Shown piece by piece: positions 53,335-62,700 of a DNA stretch of 64,000 nt. The notes beneath the pieces are model-generated. The model worked only from the letters and a program-made list of their open reading frames with translations, was not told the DNA's origin and did no database searches. Each line of letters opens with the position of its first letter. The stretch's first letter is position 1. The translations under genes were made by a program, and so were the position numbers. Source of the stretch: Streptococcus sp. CF8_St5-11 (GTDB lineage: Bacteria; Bacillota; Bacilli; Lactobacillales; Streptococcaceae); the NCBI RefSeq assembly GCF_024295625.1, contig NZ_JANCOJ010000002.1, forward strand, positions 542,461-606,460. Direction: 5' to 3'.

Positions 53335-53483
53335 AACTTCTCCTTTTTAGTTAGATTCACCCTATTATATCAACAATTCAGACACACGGCAATGAAATAT
53401 TACAAATGTAATACTCTTGTAATATATTTATCAACTAATATGTAACGATTAAATAGGCAGGATCCGTACCTACCTTCGCTAAA

Positions 53484-53927
53484 TTATTTAACTTTTTTAA
53501 ACTTAGCCATTTTTATAAAGTTTATAAAAATATCAGAACCACTCGAGTTTGATTCTTTCACATCCATAAAGGTTAGCATATGATTAGAAATTTTATACGA
53601 CATCTTTGTCCCACTGTCATCATTCTTCATTACAAATATTTTGTGTTTTTGGTCAACCTTAAAATCATAGGATTGATTGGTATTTTGAACATTTGATTTT
53701 ATTTGAACCTTCATAACGCCTTCTTTGTCCTTAATGATAATCGAAACCCTAAATTTATAATCATCTGTAATGATATAAGCAAGTTGACTTGGTAGCATCT
53801 CCCTCACTTCTTCTGTTGAGGGTTCGAATACATAAGTCCCATTATCACTTTTTAGACCACAGGCTACCAAGAGGACTGCTGCAAAAACTGCAACTAAAGC
53901 CAAAAGAAGCTGTTTAAAATTTTTCAT
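53484..53927 (-). CDS. Small lipoprotein, paralogue 3 of 3
   Basis: 147 residues from ATG 53927 (AAGGAGAAGG upstream). MKNFKQLLLALVAVFAAVLLVACG is followed by LKSDNGTYVFEPSTEEVREML and VSIIIKDKEGVMKVQIK, ending KFKKVK. It is the most diverged of the three, with more Asn/Ile-rich text and a shorter central helix. Same strand, about 150-base gaps, so each may have its own promoter. Confidence 0.72.
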   Translation of the reverse strand: MKNFKQLLLALVAVFAAVLLVACGLKSDNGTYVFEPSTEEVREMLPSQLAYIITDDYKFRVSIIIKDKEGVMKVQIKSNVQNTNQSYDFKVDQKHKIFVMKNDDSGTKMSYKISNHMLTFMDVKESNSSGSDIFINFIKMAKFKKVK

Positions 53928-54038
53928 ACCTTCTCCTTGTTTCAACGAATATCCCTATTATAGCAATAATTTTTTCGTATCTCAATGAAAGATTAGATAA
54001 TACAGGGCTTGTAAAAGTCACAAAAGAAAGAATGCACG

Positions 54039-54066
54039 AAAAAACCAAGGCCTAAACCTCGGTTTT
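54039..54066 (-). terminator. Terminator of rplJ-rplL
   Basis: AAAACCGAGG/CCTTGGTTTT stem followed by TTC on the minus strand, 20 bases after rplL. Confidence 0.8.
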
Positions 54067-54086
54067 CATTTTGATTGGAAACTCTA

Positions 54087-54455
54087 TTATTTAAGAGTAA
54101 CTGAAGCTCCAGCTTCTTCCAATTTACCTTTGATTTCTTCAGCTTCAGCTGCAGCAACACCTTCTTTGATGACACCAGGTGCACCATCAACAAGTTCTTT
54201 AGCTTCTTTAAGACCAAGACCAGTGATTTCACGTACAACTTTGATAACGCCGACTTTCTTGTCGCCTGCAGATGTCAATTCGATATCGAATGAATCTTTA
54301 GCAGCACCTGCGTCAGCAGCACCAGCTGCAGCAACAGCTACAGGAGCAGCTGCAGTTACACCAAATTCTTCTTCGATAGCTTTTACAAGGTCGTTCAATT
54401 CAAGGATTGAAGCTTCTTTAATTTCAGCAATAATGTTTTCAATGTTCAATGCCAT
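54087..54455 (-). CDS. rplL: Ribosomal protein L7/L12
   Basis: 122 residues from ATG 54455 ([16 protein letters not shown]) behind GGAGG. An N-terminal dimerisation helix, an Ala/Gly hinge (~35-52) and the C-terminal factor-binding domain [28 protein letters not shown] follow. It forms the stalk that recruits translation factors. Encoded directly after rplJ. Confidence 0.97.
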   Translation of the reverse strand: MALNIENIIAEIKEASILELNDLVKAIEEEFGVTAAAPVAVAAAGAADAGAAKDSFDIELTSAGDKKVGVIKVVREITGLGLKEAKELVDGAPGVIKEGVAAAEAEEIKGKLEEAGASVTLK

Positions 54456-54530
54456 TGTTATTTCCTCCAAATAAGTTTTAATTTTATGTTTTTATTTTTT
54501 TGTAGCTAGGCTACGCTGCGTAGCTTAAGA

Positions 54531-55031
54531 TTAAGCTGCGTCTTCTTTGTTGTCTGCAACCGCTTTGACTGCAAGAGCAACGTTGCGCACTGGCGCTTGA
54601 AGTACAGAAAGGAGCATAGAAAGAAGTCCTTCGCGGTTTGGAAGAGTTGCAAGTGCAAGAATCTCTTCTTTAGATGCGACAGCGCCTTCGATTGCACCAC
54701 CTTTGATTTCAAGTGCTTCAGCGTCTTTTGCAAAATCGTTCAAGATTTTCGCAGGTGCGATAACATCTTCGTTAGAAAATGCTACTGCAGAAGGTCCAAC
54801 GAATACAGATGCAAGATCTTCAAGACCAGCTTTTTCAGCTGCACGACGCAAGATTGAGTTTTTGATAACTTTAAACTCAACTTCGCTTCCGCGAAGGTTG
54901 CGACGGAGAACTGTATCTTGCTCAACTGTCAAACCGCGAGAATCTACAACGACGATTGATGCAGCAGCTTTCATTTTTTCAGCTACTACGTCAACAAGTT
55001 CCGCTTTTTTAGCAATAATTGCTTCACTCAT
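54531..55031 (-). CDS. rplJ: Ribosomal protein L10
   Basis: 166 residues from ATG 55031 ([16 protein letters not shown]) behind GGAGGTG; the frame extends to 55094 but the upstream part is leader. [23 protein letters not shown] and [23 protein letters not shown] are typical. It anchors L7/L12 dimers on the 23S rRNA and represses its own mRNA through the leader. Confidence 0.97.
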   Translation of the reverse strand: MSEAIIAKKAELVDVVAEKMKAAASIVVVDSRGLTVEQDTVLRRNLRGSEVEFKVIKNSILRRAAEKAGLEDLASVFVGPSAVAFSNEDVIAPAKILNDFAKDAEALEIKGGAIEGAVASKEEILALATLPNREGLLSMLLSVLQAPVRNVALAVKAVADNKEDAA

Positions 55032-55039
55032 TAGTGTGT

Positions 55040-55195
55040 TCACCTCCGTAATTATTTTGCTTGGGGAATTTTTCCAAAAGAAAAACGCGCCCAAACCTAG
55101 ACACGAAAGTACAATACGCTTCTTTTAATTGATACGTTTTGTCCTCGGTAGGATCTTTATGAGTCGAGCTCCCCTACTGTCTTAGGCAGTTTTTT
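55040..55195 (-). promoter_or_regulatory. L10 leader (ribosomal protein autoregulation)
   Basis: The ~150-nt leader contains actgcctaagacagtagggg, gagctc and aagatcctaccgaggac, the conserved blocks of the L10(L12)4 leader in Firmicutes. The complex binds here to limit translation of rplJL. Confidence 0.8.
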
Positions 55196-55208
55196 CAAAC
55201 CGTAGATT

Positions 55209-55237
55209 AGTTTATCACATATAAAAAAAGAATGCAA
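55209..55237 (-). promoter_or_regulatory. rplJL promoter
   Basis: Minus-strand TTGCAT and TAAACT, 17 bases apart, directly before the L10 leader. Confidence 0.6.
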
Positions 55238-55265
55238 GTACTTTTGCAAACTTTTTTTATATTTT

Positions 55266-56063
55266 TTAATCGTTGTAGAGACTCTTGATATTATTCAACC
55301 AAGCATAGGCTAGTCCCATTAGGACTCCTCCTCCTACCCAGTTGGCAAAGAAGGTTACGCTATAGTGACGTAAAATATTTAAAAACTCAAAATGTGGCAA
55401 TTGGCTAGAAACTGAATTAAAGCTCAATAATGAGAAGGAAGCAAAGTTTGCAGCCAAGTGTTCATTGGTCATAAAGACAAACATATAAATAGCAGAGAGG
55501 GCTAAGAGCACCTTCGCTGTTTCATCTTTGAAATATAAATAAGAAAGAATAGCAATATTTACAAAGATATTGGCAATAACCCCTTCAAAGAAAACCACTT
55601 GATTGCTTCGTTGGAGTTTATTTTCTGCCACCGTAGCTAGGAATCCTTTTGGATCGATATGTGCAAAGGCTGTTGTTTGATTGAAAAGAAAAGCGACGAT
55701 TAAAGCACCAATTAAATTAAAGAAGGTACAATAAAGAAGAATTTCCAGCGCTTTCTTCCAATGAATTTTCTTTAGATAGGTCCCCGCCGTCAAATACATC
55801 ATATTTGAGGTGGTTAATTCCGCATTTAAGAATAAAAGGTAAACCAAGCCCCAGGCAAAGATGAATGGAAATAGAAAACGACCAGATCCAGGTACAAAGG
55901 TATTTAATAAGTCAGCCGCAACTGCTCCGACCGCCGTACTTAAAGTAAGAAATCCTCCAGCAAAAATAGAACGGACTGCATAACGCGTTTTAGATTTCTG
56001 ATAAAGATCTTCCTTCTTATTACACGCCGCTCCAACTTTTTGAATAAAATTAGATTCAGACAT
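55266..56063 (-). CDS. Formate/nitrite transporter (FNT) family channel
   Basis: 265 residues with six membrane segments. SIFAGGFLTLSTAVGAVAADLL holds the first, FPFIFAWGLVYLLFLNAELTTSNMMYL the second with conserved LNAELTTSN, then TFFNLIGALIVAFLF, NIFVNIAILSYLYF, FMTNEHLAANFASFSL (central-histidine region) and NWVGGGVLMGLAYAW. FNT proteins are pentameric channels for formate, nitrite, lactate or hydrosulfide; in a fermenting streptococcus formate is the best guess. A single gene. Confidence 0.85.
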   Translation of the reverse strand: MSESNFIQKVGAACNKKEDLYQKSKTRYAVRSIFAGGFLTLSTAVGAVAADLLNTFVPGSGRFLFPFIFAWGLVYLLFLNAELTTSNMMYLTAGTYLKKIHWKKALEILLYCTFFNLIGALIVAFLFNQTTAFAHIDPKGFLATVAENKLQRSNQVVFFEGVIANIFVNIAILSYLYFKDETAKVLLALSAIYMFVFMTNEHLAANFASFSLLSFNSVSSQLPHFEFLNILRHYSVTFFANWVGGGVLMGLAYAWLNNIKSLYND

Positions 56064-56191
56064 ACTATTCTCCTTATATAATGTTTGTGAATAAACTCAT
56101 TATATCATAGACAAAACGGTTTGAAAAGGTTTTCAGGAAGAATTCTTAAACTCACAATATATACGTTTTAAATCATATTCCATGAAATAAT

Positions 56192-56216
56192 AAAAAACAG
56201 GCATCTGCCTGTTTTA
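56192..56216 (-). terminator. Terminator of the glucosaminidase gene
   Basis: AAAACAGGCA-GA-TGCCTGTTTT with a T-run on the minus strand, a few bases after the stop. Confidence 0.85.
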
Positions 56217-56219
56217 GTT

Positions 56220-56924
56220 TTAATAATTCAAACGGTTCGCCCAAGCGATATCCAAATTCAAAATTTCTTGTGAGGTGAACTGTTGACGATATGGATTGTA
56301 TACCGAACCTGTAATACCACCTTGAACATTTGGTGAATCATATTGAGTCAAATTATAGGTTTCAATGATATTATTGAGCTTTGCGTAGTAGCTAGTATCT
56401 GTCGCATAAACACCTGTCAAAGCAGCTGTTGCGTCTTGATAGCTTGATGTGTTACTCTTCCAAGCACCTGCAAAATGTCCCTGTTTCAAAACTGCTACAT
56501 AGTCTTGCAATGATTCATAGTAGGATGGGTATGAACGGAAAGCATCATTAATCGTATACGCATTTCCAGCACCATCATCTTCCCAAGTTTGCATCACTGC
56601 AGATTGTCCAGCATAACTTCCTTTAATCCCAAAAAGGTTGTAATGTGGATAAGAAGCCAAACCAGACTGTCCTGATCCACTTTCCAGGATCGCTTGTGCA
56701 ATCATAACGGAAGCATAAAGATCATTCTCTTGACCAAGCTGACGAGCTGACTCACCAATTTGTGAGATGAAAGCTTCAGTTGGGTCTGAGTATGCTTGGT
56801 ATGTTCCATCATTAGCACCAACTGATGTTATGTGCTCGCTCATAGCAGCAGCAAATGTCCCCACTGCTAATACAGAAACGAACAAACCAAATAATTTCGT
56901 TTTATTCCGTATTTTCTTTTTCAT
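56220..56924 (-). CDS. Secreted endo-beta-N-acetylglucosaminidase (peptidoglycan hydrolase)
   Basis: 234 residues from ATG 56924. Signal peptide KTKLFGLFVSVLAVGTFAAAM; the glucosaminidase (GH73) domain spans ~50-200 with the catalytic Glu in QAILESGSGQSGLA and YNLFGIKGSYAGQSAVMQTWEDDG, FRSYPSYYESLQDYVAVL. It cuts the glycan chain of the cell wall during growth or separation. The last ~30 residues are a short QYDSPNVQGG..YNPYRQQFT tail; there is no cell-wall anchor. A single gene with its own terminator. Confidence 0.85.
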   Translation of the reverse strand: MKKKIRNKTKLFGLFVSVLAVGTFAAAMSEHITSVGANDGTYQAYSDPTEAFISQIGESARQLGQENDLYASVMIAQAILESGSGQSGLASYPHYNLFGIKGSYAGQSAVMQTWEDDGAGNAYTINDAFRSYPSYYESLQDYVAVLKQGHFAGAWKSNTSSYQDATAALTGVYATDTSYYAKLNNIIETYNLTQYDSPNVQGGITGSVYNPYRQQFTSQEILNLDIAWANRLNY

Positions 56925-57073
56925 AATACAATTTATCTCCAATTAATTTTTTATCATCTTTTATCTTTATAGAGATTATACCATATAAATAGAAGAAAAC
57001 AAAGCCACTTATATTACACTTCTATTACAATTGCGAGATAAATCCAAAACAAAAATGACATTTTCATGTCATT

Positions 57074-57676
57074 TCAATTTATTTCGTAAAACGCATTTTC
57101 CAAAATAGCATCCCATGACTTCTCTAGTCCTTCCTTGGTTACCGAAGAAAAGACAATGAAAGTATCTGCTGGATCAAAATCTAGTTTTTTCTTAATGATG
57201 GATTCATGTTTGTTCCATTTTCCACGTGGAATCTTATCTGCTTTGGTCGCTACTAAGATCACAGGGATCTCATAATATTTTAAGAATTCATACATCTGAA
57301 CATCATCTGCAGAAGGTTCATGACGAAAATCGACTAGGCTAACGACTGCTTTTAAGTTCTCACGACTGGTGAGGTATTCTTCAATCATCCGTCCCCACTT
57401 CTCGCGCTCTTTTTTAGAGACACGTGCATAGCCATAACCAGGTACGTCTACCAAACGGAGTTTATCATCGATATTGAAGAAATTTAGCAATTGGGTTTTT
57501 CCTGGTTTACCAGATGTTCTTGCTAGGTTCTTTCGATTTAAGAGAGTATTAATAAAAGAAGACTTGCCGACATTTGATCGACCGGCAAGTGCAACTTCTG
57601 GAATCTCATCTTGAGGATAATGACTCTTATTTGCAGCGCTTAAGAGGATATCCGCATTATGTGTGTTAATTTCCAT
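57074..57676 (-). CDS. ysxC: Ribosome biogenesis GTPase YsxC/EngB
   Basis: 200 residues. G1 [16 protein letters not shown]2 region [12 protein letters not shown]3 [12 protein letters not shown]4 [12 protein letters not shown] and G5 FSSVTKEG. An essential GTPase for assembly of the 50S subunit. It follows clpX by 11 bases in the conserved folA-clpX-ysxC operon. Confidence 0.95.
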   Translation of the reverse strand: MEINTHNADILLSAANKSHYPQDEIPEVALAGRSNVGKSSFINTLLNRKNLARTSGKPGKTQLLNFFNIDDKLRLVDVPGYGYARVSKKEREKWGRMIEEYLTSRENLKAVVSLVDFRHEPSADDVQMYEFLKYYEIPVILVATKADKIPRGKWNKHESIIKKKLDFDPADTFIVFSSVTKEGLEKSWDAILENAFYEIN

Positions 57677-57687
57677 ATTTTATCTTT

Positions 57688-58920
57688 CTAGGCTGTTTCA
57701 AGAATTGGTTTTTCAGTTCCATCTACAGCTTCTTTTGTGATTCGAATAAGTTTGACATCTTCTTGACTTGGAATTTCAAACATGACATCCATCATGGTTT
57801 CTTCGATAATCGAGCGAAGTCCACGAGCTCCTGTTTTTCTTTCGATAGCTTTATTCGCAATCTCTTGAAGGGCTTCATCATCAAATTCCAATTCAACATT
57901 ATCATAAGAGAGCAAGGTTTGGTATTGTTTTACCAAGGCATTGCGTGGCTCTTTTAGAATACGGACAAGGTCGTCAACCGTCAATTGCTCAAGAGCCGCA
58001 AAGACTGGAAGACGTCCAATCAATTCTGGGATAATACCGAATTTTTGAATGTCTTCTGCTACAATTTCTTGCATGTAAGAGCTGGATTCATCGATGGCTT
58101 TATTGTTCTTACCGAAACCGATGACTTTTTCACCAAGACGTTGCTTAACAATTTCTTCGATTCCGTCAAAGGCTCCTCCTACGATGAAGAGAATATTCTT
58201 GGTATCCACTTGGATCATCTCTTGTTGAGGGTGTTTACGTCCCCCTTGTGGTGGTACACTAGCAACAGTTCCTTCGATAATTTTCAAGAGAGCTTGTTGC
58301 ACTCCTTCACCGGAAACGTCACGAGTAATAGAGACATTTTCACTTTTCTTAGCAATCTTATCGATTTCATCGACATAAATAATGCCACGTTCTGCACGCT
58401 CAATATTGAAATCTGCTGCCTGAAGAAGTTTTAAGAGAATATTTTCAACGTCTTCACCCACATAACCGGCTTCAGTTAAGGCTGTTGCATCTGCAATAGC
58501 AAATGGAACATTCAGGCTACGAGCCAAGGTTTGGGCCAAGAAGGTCTTTCCTGAACCAGTAGGTCCAATCATGAGGATGTTTGATTTTTGCAATTCAACA
58601 TCCGTCTCATCTTCGCGTGTATCGTGGAAGTTAATGCGTTTGTAGTGGTTGTATACCGCTACTGCAAGGGCACGTTTAGCCCGATCTTGACCGATGACGT
58701 AGTGGTTCAAGATATTGAGCAATTCGATTGGTTTTGGAACTTCACTAAGGTCAGCAAGTACTTCTTCAGCAAGCTCCTCGCGGATAATTTCTTGTGCTAA
58801 CTCTACACATTCATTACAGATAAACGCATTGTTTCCTGCAATGATTTTTTGGACTTCATCTTGACTCTTTCCGCAAAATGAGCAATAAACCATCATATCA
58901 TTATTTTGATTCGTTGGCAT
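57688..58920 (-). CDS. clpX: ATP-dependent Clp protease ATP-binding subunit ClpX
   Basis: 410 residues. The N-terminal zinc-binding domain ([10 protein letters not shown]...FICNECVEL) is followed by the AAA+ module with Walker [14 protein letters not shown], pore loop YVGEDVEN, Walker [12 protein letters not shown] and the ClpP-binding IGF-type loop (KVIGFGKNN). It unfolds tagged proteins and feeds them to ClpP. It is preceded by the 56-codon gene and folA, as in other streptococci. Confidence 0.96.
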   Translation of the reverse strand: MPTNQNNDMMVYCSFCGKSQDEVQKIIAGNNAFICNECVELAQEIIREELAEEVLADLSEVPKPIELLNILNHYVIGQDRAKRALAVAVYNHYKRINFHDTREDETDVELQKSNILMIGPTGSGKTFLAQTLARSLNVPFAIADATALTEAGYVGEDVENILLKLLQAADFNIERAERGIIYVDEIDKIAKKSENVSITRDVSGEGVQQALLKIIEGTVASVPPQGGRKHPQQEMIQVDTKNILFIVGGAFDGIEEIVKQRLGEKVIGFGKNNKAIDESSSYMQEIVAEDIQKFGIIPELIGRLPVFAALEQLTVDDLVRILKEPRNALVKQYQTLLSYDNVELEFDDEALQEIANKAIERKTGARGLRSIIEETMMDVMFEIPSQEDVKLIRITKEAVDGTEKPILETA

Positions 58921-58958
58921 GTATTTCCTCTTTCTGTCATTTTCTGTTTCTGTTTAGT

Positions 58959-59129
58959 TTAAAATAAGGTCATGTAAAAGGCGTGAATGGAATTCACAAG
59001 ATTGGTAAAAGCATTTAGTAAGAATAAAATAGCGAGGCCAAACCGTTTTTTACGAAAGGTTTGTAAGGCGCAAATCAAACAGATGACACATAGGACAGCT
59101 GTAAAAAAACCAAAGACACTTCGCTCCAT
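58959..59129 (-). CDS. Small membrane protein between folA and clpX
   Basis: 56 residues: a start MERSVFGFFTAVLCVICLIC and a second hydrophobic stretch FGLAILFLLNAFTNLVNSI with a basic loop FRKKR between, so two membrane segments. The ATG overlaps the folA stop (TAATG), which indicates translational coupling. It is too short for most ORF cut-offs. A small hypothetical gene in this position is seen in other streptococci; the function is unknown. Confidence 0.75.
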   Translation of the reverse strand: MERSVFGFFTAVLCVICLICALQTFRKKRFGLAILFLLNAFTNLVNSIHAFYMTLF

Positions 59130-59638
59130 TAGTCTAAATCCTTTCTCTTATAATAGTTGACCGTAAAATCATATGGATTTTTCTCATCTTTCAGATGGGG
59201 AACTTGACGTACCTTTTCATAACGGTTCTCTTCAAATTTTGGTGCCAATGTATCGCCATCAATCGTTGCATGAATCTTGGTCTGGATCAACTCTTCTAAC
59301 TGATCAGAGAAAAGCCTTAAAATCTGACTCCCCCCAATAATGTAAAGATTCTTCTCTTGGTTCTGATACCACTCTAAGACTTCTTCTTTGCTATGCATGA
59401 CGAGTACAGCGTCATTTTCAGGATCGTAGGCTTGATCTTGCGTTAAGATAATGCTAGTCCGACCTGGTAGAACCCGTTTTTTCATACCATCAAAGGTCAC
59501 TCTTCCCATGAGAATTGCTTGTCCCATGGTTGTTTCTTTGAAATGCTGAAGCTCAGCTGGCAGATGCCAAGGCATGACTTGGTCCTTTCCAATAATGCCA
59601 TTTTCAGTTTGAGCCCAGATACCAATTATCTTTTTCAT
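59129..59638 (-). CDS. folA: Dihydrofolate reductase
   Basis: 169 residues. IGIWAQTENGIIGKDQVMPWHLPAELQHFKETT carries the substrate and NADPH loop, ILMGRVTFDGM and LPGRTSIILTQD the cofactor site, and LYIIGGSQILRLF the conserved IGG. The position linked to trimethoprim resistance in pneumococcus (Ile before IGG) is still Ile. It reduces dihydrofolate for thymidylate and purine synthesis. First gene of the operon with the small membrane protein, clpX and ysxC. Confidence 0.94.
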   Translation of the reverse strand: MKKIIGIWAQTENGIIGKDQVMPWHLPAELQHFKETTMGQAILMGRVTFDGMKKRVLPGRTSIILTQDQAYDPENDAVLVMHSKEEVLEWYQNQEKNLYIIGGSQILRLFSDQLEELIQTKIHATIDGDTLAPKFEENRYEKVRQVPHLKDEKNPYDFTVNYYKRKDLD

Positions 59639-59740
59639 TCTCTCATCCTTTACACTGATACTTCTATTTTATCAAATTTTCTTATAAAAGACTGATTTCA
59701 ACTATCTAGTTTGGAGGATATTTTTTCAAATACAAACAGA

Positions 59741-59770
59741 AAAAAACCGCGAGATTTTCGCGGTTTTTCT
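59741..59770 (-). terminator. Terminator of the CshA-like gene
   Basis: AAAAACCGCGA-GATT-TTCGCGGTTTTT stem directly after the stop codon. Confidence 0.9.
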
Positions 59771-59785
59771 TAGCCATAAGTTAGC

Positions 59786-62700
59786 TTAGTCTTCTTTTTT
59801 GCGTTTTGCAAATCCGAATAATGAGAGACCTGCTAAAGCACTAAAGATTGCAAGACCAGCAGTAGAAGATTCTTTTGTTCCTGTATTTGGAAGTTGTGCA
59901 GTAGGATTTTGTGGATCGATATACTTCACTTCTTCTTTCGTTTCTGGAACGACAGGAATCGTTGGCTCTTCTGGTTTTGGTTGTGGAGTAGGTTGTGGTT
60001 CTGGTGTAGGCTGTGGTTGTGGCTGTGGAGTAGGTTGTGGCTGTGGTGTCGGAGTTGGATCCGGCGTTGGAGTTGGTGTCACAGTCTTCTTGTAGATATG
60101 TTGCGTATTTCCATCTTTATCTACAATAGTCTTCACGAAGTCATAACCTGGGATATCTTTCTTCGGTTGTTCCCCATCTTCTGTAGGGTTACCTGGGATA
60201 GGAACACCATTTTCGTCTACGTATGAAGTTGTAACTTTTTCATAGACGTGTTCAGTATCACCATTAGGCAATTTCTTCGTTTCAACAAAGCGGTAACCTG
60301 GAATTTCAACTTTTGGTTCTTCTCCATCAACTGTAGGGTATCCTGGGATTTCCTTACCTTCTTTATCAACAAATTTAGTGATTGGAAGGACAGTCGGTGT
60401 GTAAGTTGCAGAAGCTTTTGTTCCATTCACATCTTCACGAACCACTGTCACTGCTGGTGCAGTTCCTGTAAATTCAGGTTCTGGTTTGAAGGTTACTGTT
60501 CCGTCTGGTGCTACTGTGTAAGTACCAACTCCTGGAATAGTCTTAGTTGTTGAACCATCGTCAAATGTAGCTGGAACATCATCATTCATTGGAACACGGC
60601 TATCGCCTTCCTTGAATGTTGGTTTACCAGATTGTTCTTTACCTTTTGGTCCAATAGTTGTAGCTGGTTCTGCTGTTGGTGTTACCGGAGTTACAGTTGG
60701 TGTGTACTTAGCTGTAACTGGTGTACCGTTCTTGTCAACACGTTTAACAGTCACGCCTGTTCCTGTTCCTGTGAATGATTTTTCTGGTACGAAGGTAACT
60801 GTTCCATCTGGAGCTACTGTGTATGTTCCTTCACCTGGAATAGTCTTAGTTGTTGAACCATCTTCAAAGGTTGCTGGCACATCATCATCCATCGGTACAT
60901 CTGGGTTACCTGGTGTGAATGTTGGTTTGCCTGTTTGTGTCTTACCTTGGATGTCTGTAGATGTTGCTGGCTCAGCAGTTGGTGTTACTGGTGTTACAGT
61001 TGGTGTGTACTTAGCTGTAACTGGTGTACCGTTCTTATCAACACGTTTCACGGTTACGCCTGTACCTGTTCCTGTGAATGATTTTTCTGGTACAAAGGTT
61101 ACTGTTCCGTCTGCTGCTACTGTGTATGTACCAACACCGTCGACAGTCTTCGTAGTTGATCCATCATCGAAGGTTGCTGGAACATCATCGTTCATTGGCA
61201 CACGGCTATCACCTTCTGTGAAGGTTGGTTTACCTGTTTGAGTAGCACCTTGTACATCAGTAGATACTGCTGGAGCACCTGTTGGTGTTACAGGGGTTAC
61301 TGTTGGTGTGTACTTAGCTGTTACTGGTGTACCGTTCTTATCTACACGTTTAACAGTCACGCCTGTACCTGTTCCTGTGAATGATTTTTCTGGTACAAAG
61401 GTTACAGTTCCGTTTGGAGCTACAGTGTAAGTTCCTTCTCCTGGAATAACCTTAGTTGTTGAGCCATCTTCAAAGGTTGCTGGTACATCATCATCCATTG
61501 GGATTGCAGGGTTACCAGGTGTGAAGCTTGGTGTACCTGTTTGTGTTTGGCCTTGAATGTCTGTAGATGTTGCAGGTTCAGCAGTTGGGACAACTGGAGT
61601 GATCTTCGGTGTGTAAGTTGTTTCAGCAACTGTTCCGTTTGTATCTTTAGCTTGAACCTTAACTGGAACGACTTCTCCTGAGTAGGATTTATCAGTTGGT
61701 GTGAAGGTTACAACACCTGTTTCTTTATCAACTGTGAAAGTACCGATCACATCACCTGCTGGTGATTTCGCATCTACAGATGCTGCTGGCTGGCCATTTT
61801 CATCAAGAAGAGTAATGGTATCCTTGTCGATTGGTGCAACTGAGTCACCTTCAGTGAAGGTAACAGTTCCTGTTTGAACCACACCTTGAGGTGCTTCTGA
61901 TTCAGCTGGACTTGCTGTTGGTGTTACTGGTGTCACAGTTGGTGTGTACTTAGCAGTAACTGGAGTACCGTTCTTATCGACACGTTTAACCGTTACGCCT
62001 GTACCTTCTCCTGTGAATGATTTTTCTGGTACAAAGGTTACAGTTCCATCTGGAGCAACAGTGTAAGTTCCTTCACCTGGAATGGTCTTCGTAGTTGAGC
62101 CATCTTCAAATGTTGCAGGAGTATCATCATCCATTGGAACATTTGGATTACCTGGTGTGAAGGTTGGTGTACCTGTTTGCGTTTGACCTTGTTTGTCAGT
62201 AGATGTTGTATCTTCTGCAGTTGGTGTTACTGGAGTTACAGTTGGTGTATATGTCGCAGAAGCTTTGGTTCCGTTCATATCTTCACGAACCACTGTTACA
62301 GCTGGTGCAGTTCCAACGAATGATTTTTCTGGTACAAAGGTTACTGTACCGTCTGCTGCTACTGTATAAGTACCAACACCATCTACAGTCTTCGTAGTTG
62401 AGCCATCATCGAATGTAGCTGGAACGTCATCGTTCATTGGCACACGGCTGTCGCCTTCAGTAAATACAGGCTTACCAGTTTGAGTAGCACCTTGGATGTC
62501 TGTAGATGTTGCTGGTTCAGCTGTTGGAGTTACTGGTGTCACAGTTGGTGTGTACTTGGCTGTGATTTCAGTGCCGTTCTTATCCACGCGTTTCACTGTT
62601 ACGCCTGAAGCAGTTCCAGTGAATGATTTTTCAGGAACGAAAGTTACGGTTCCATCTGGAGAAACAGTGTAAGTTCCTTCACCATCTACTGTCTTAGTGG

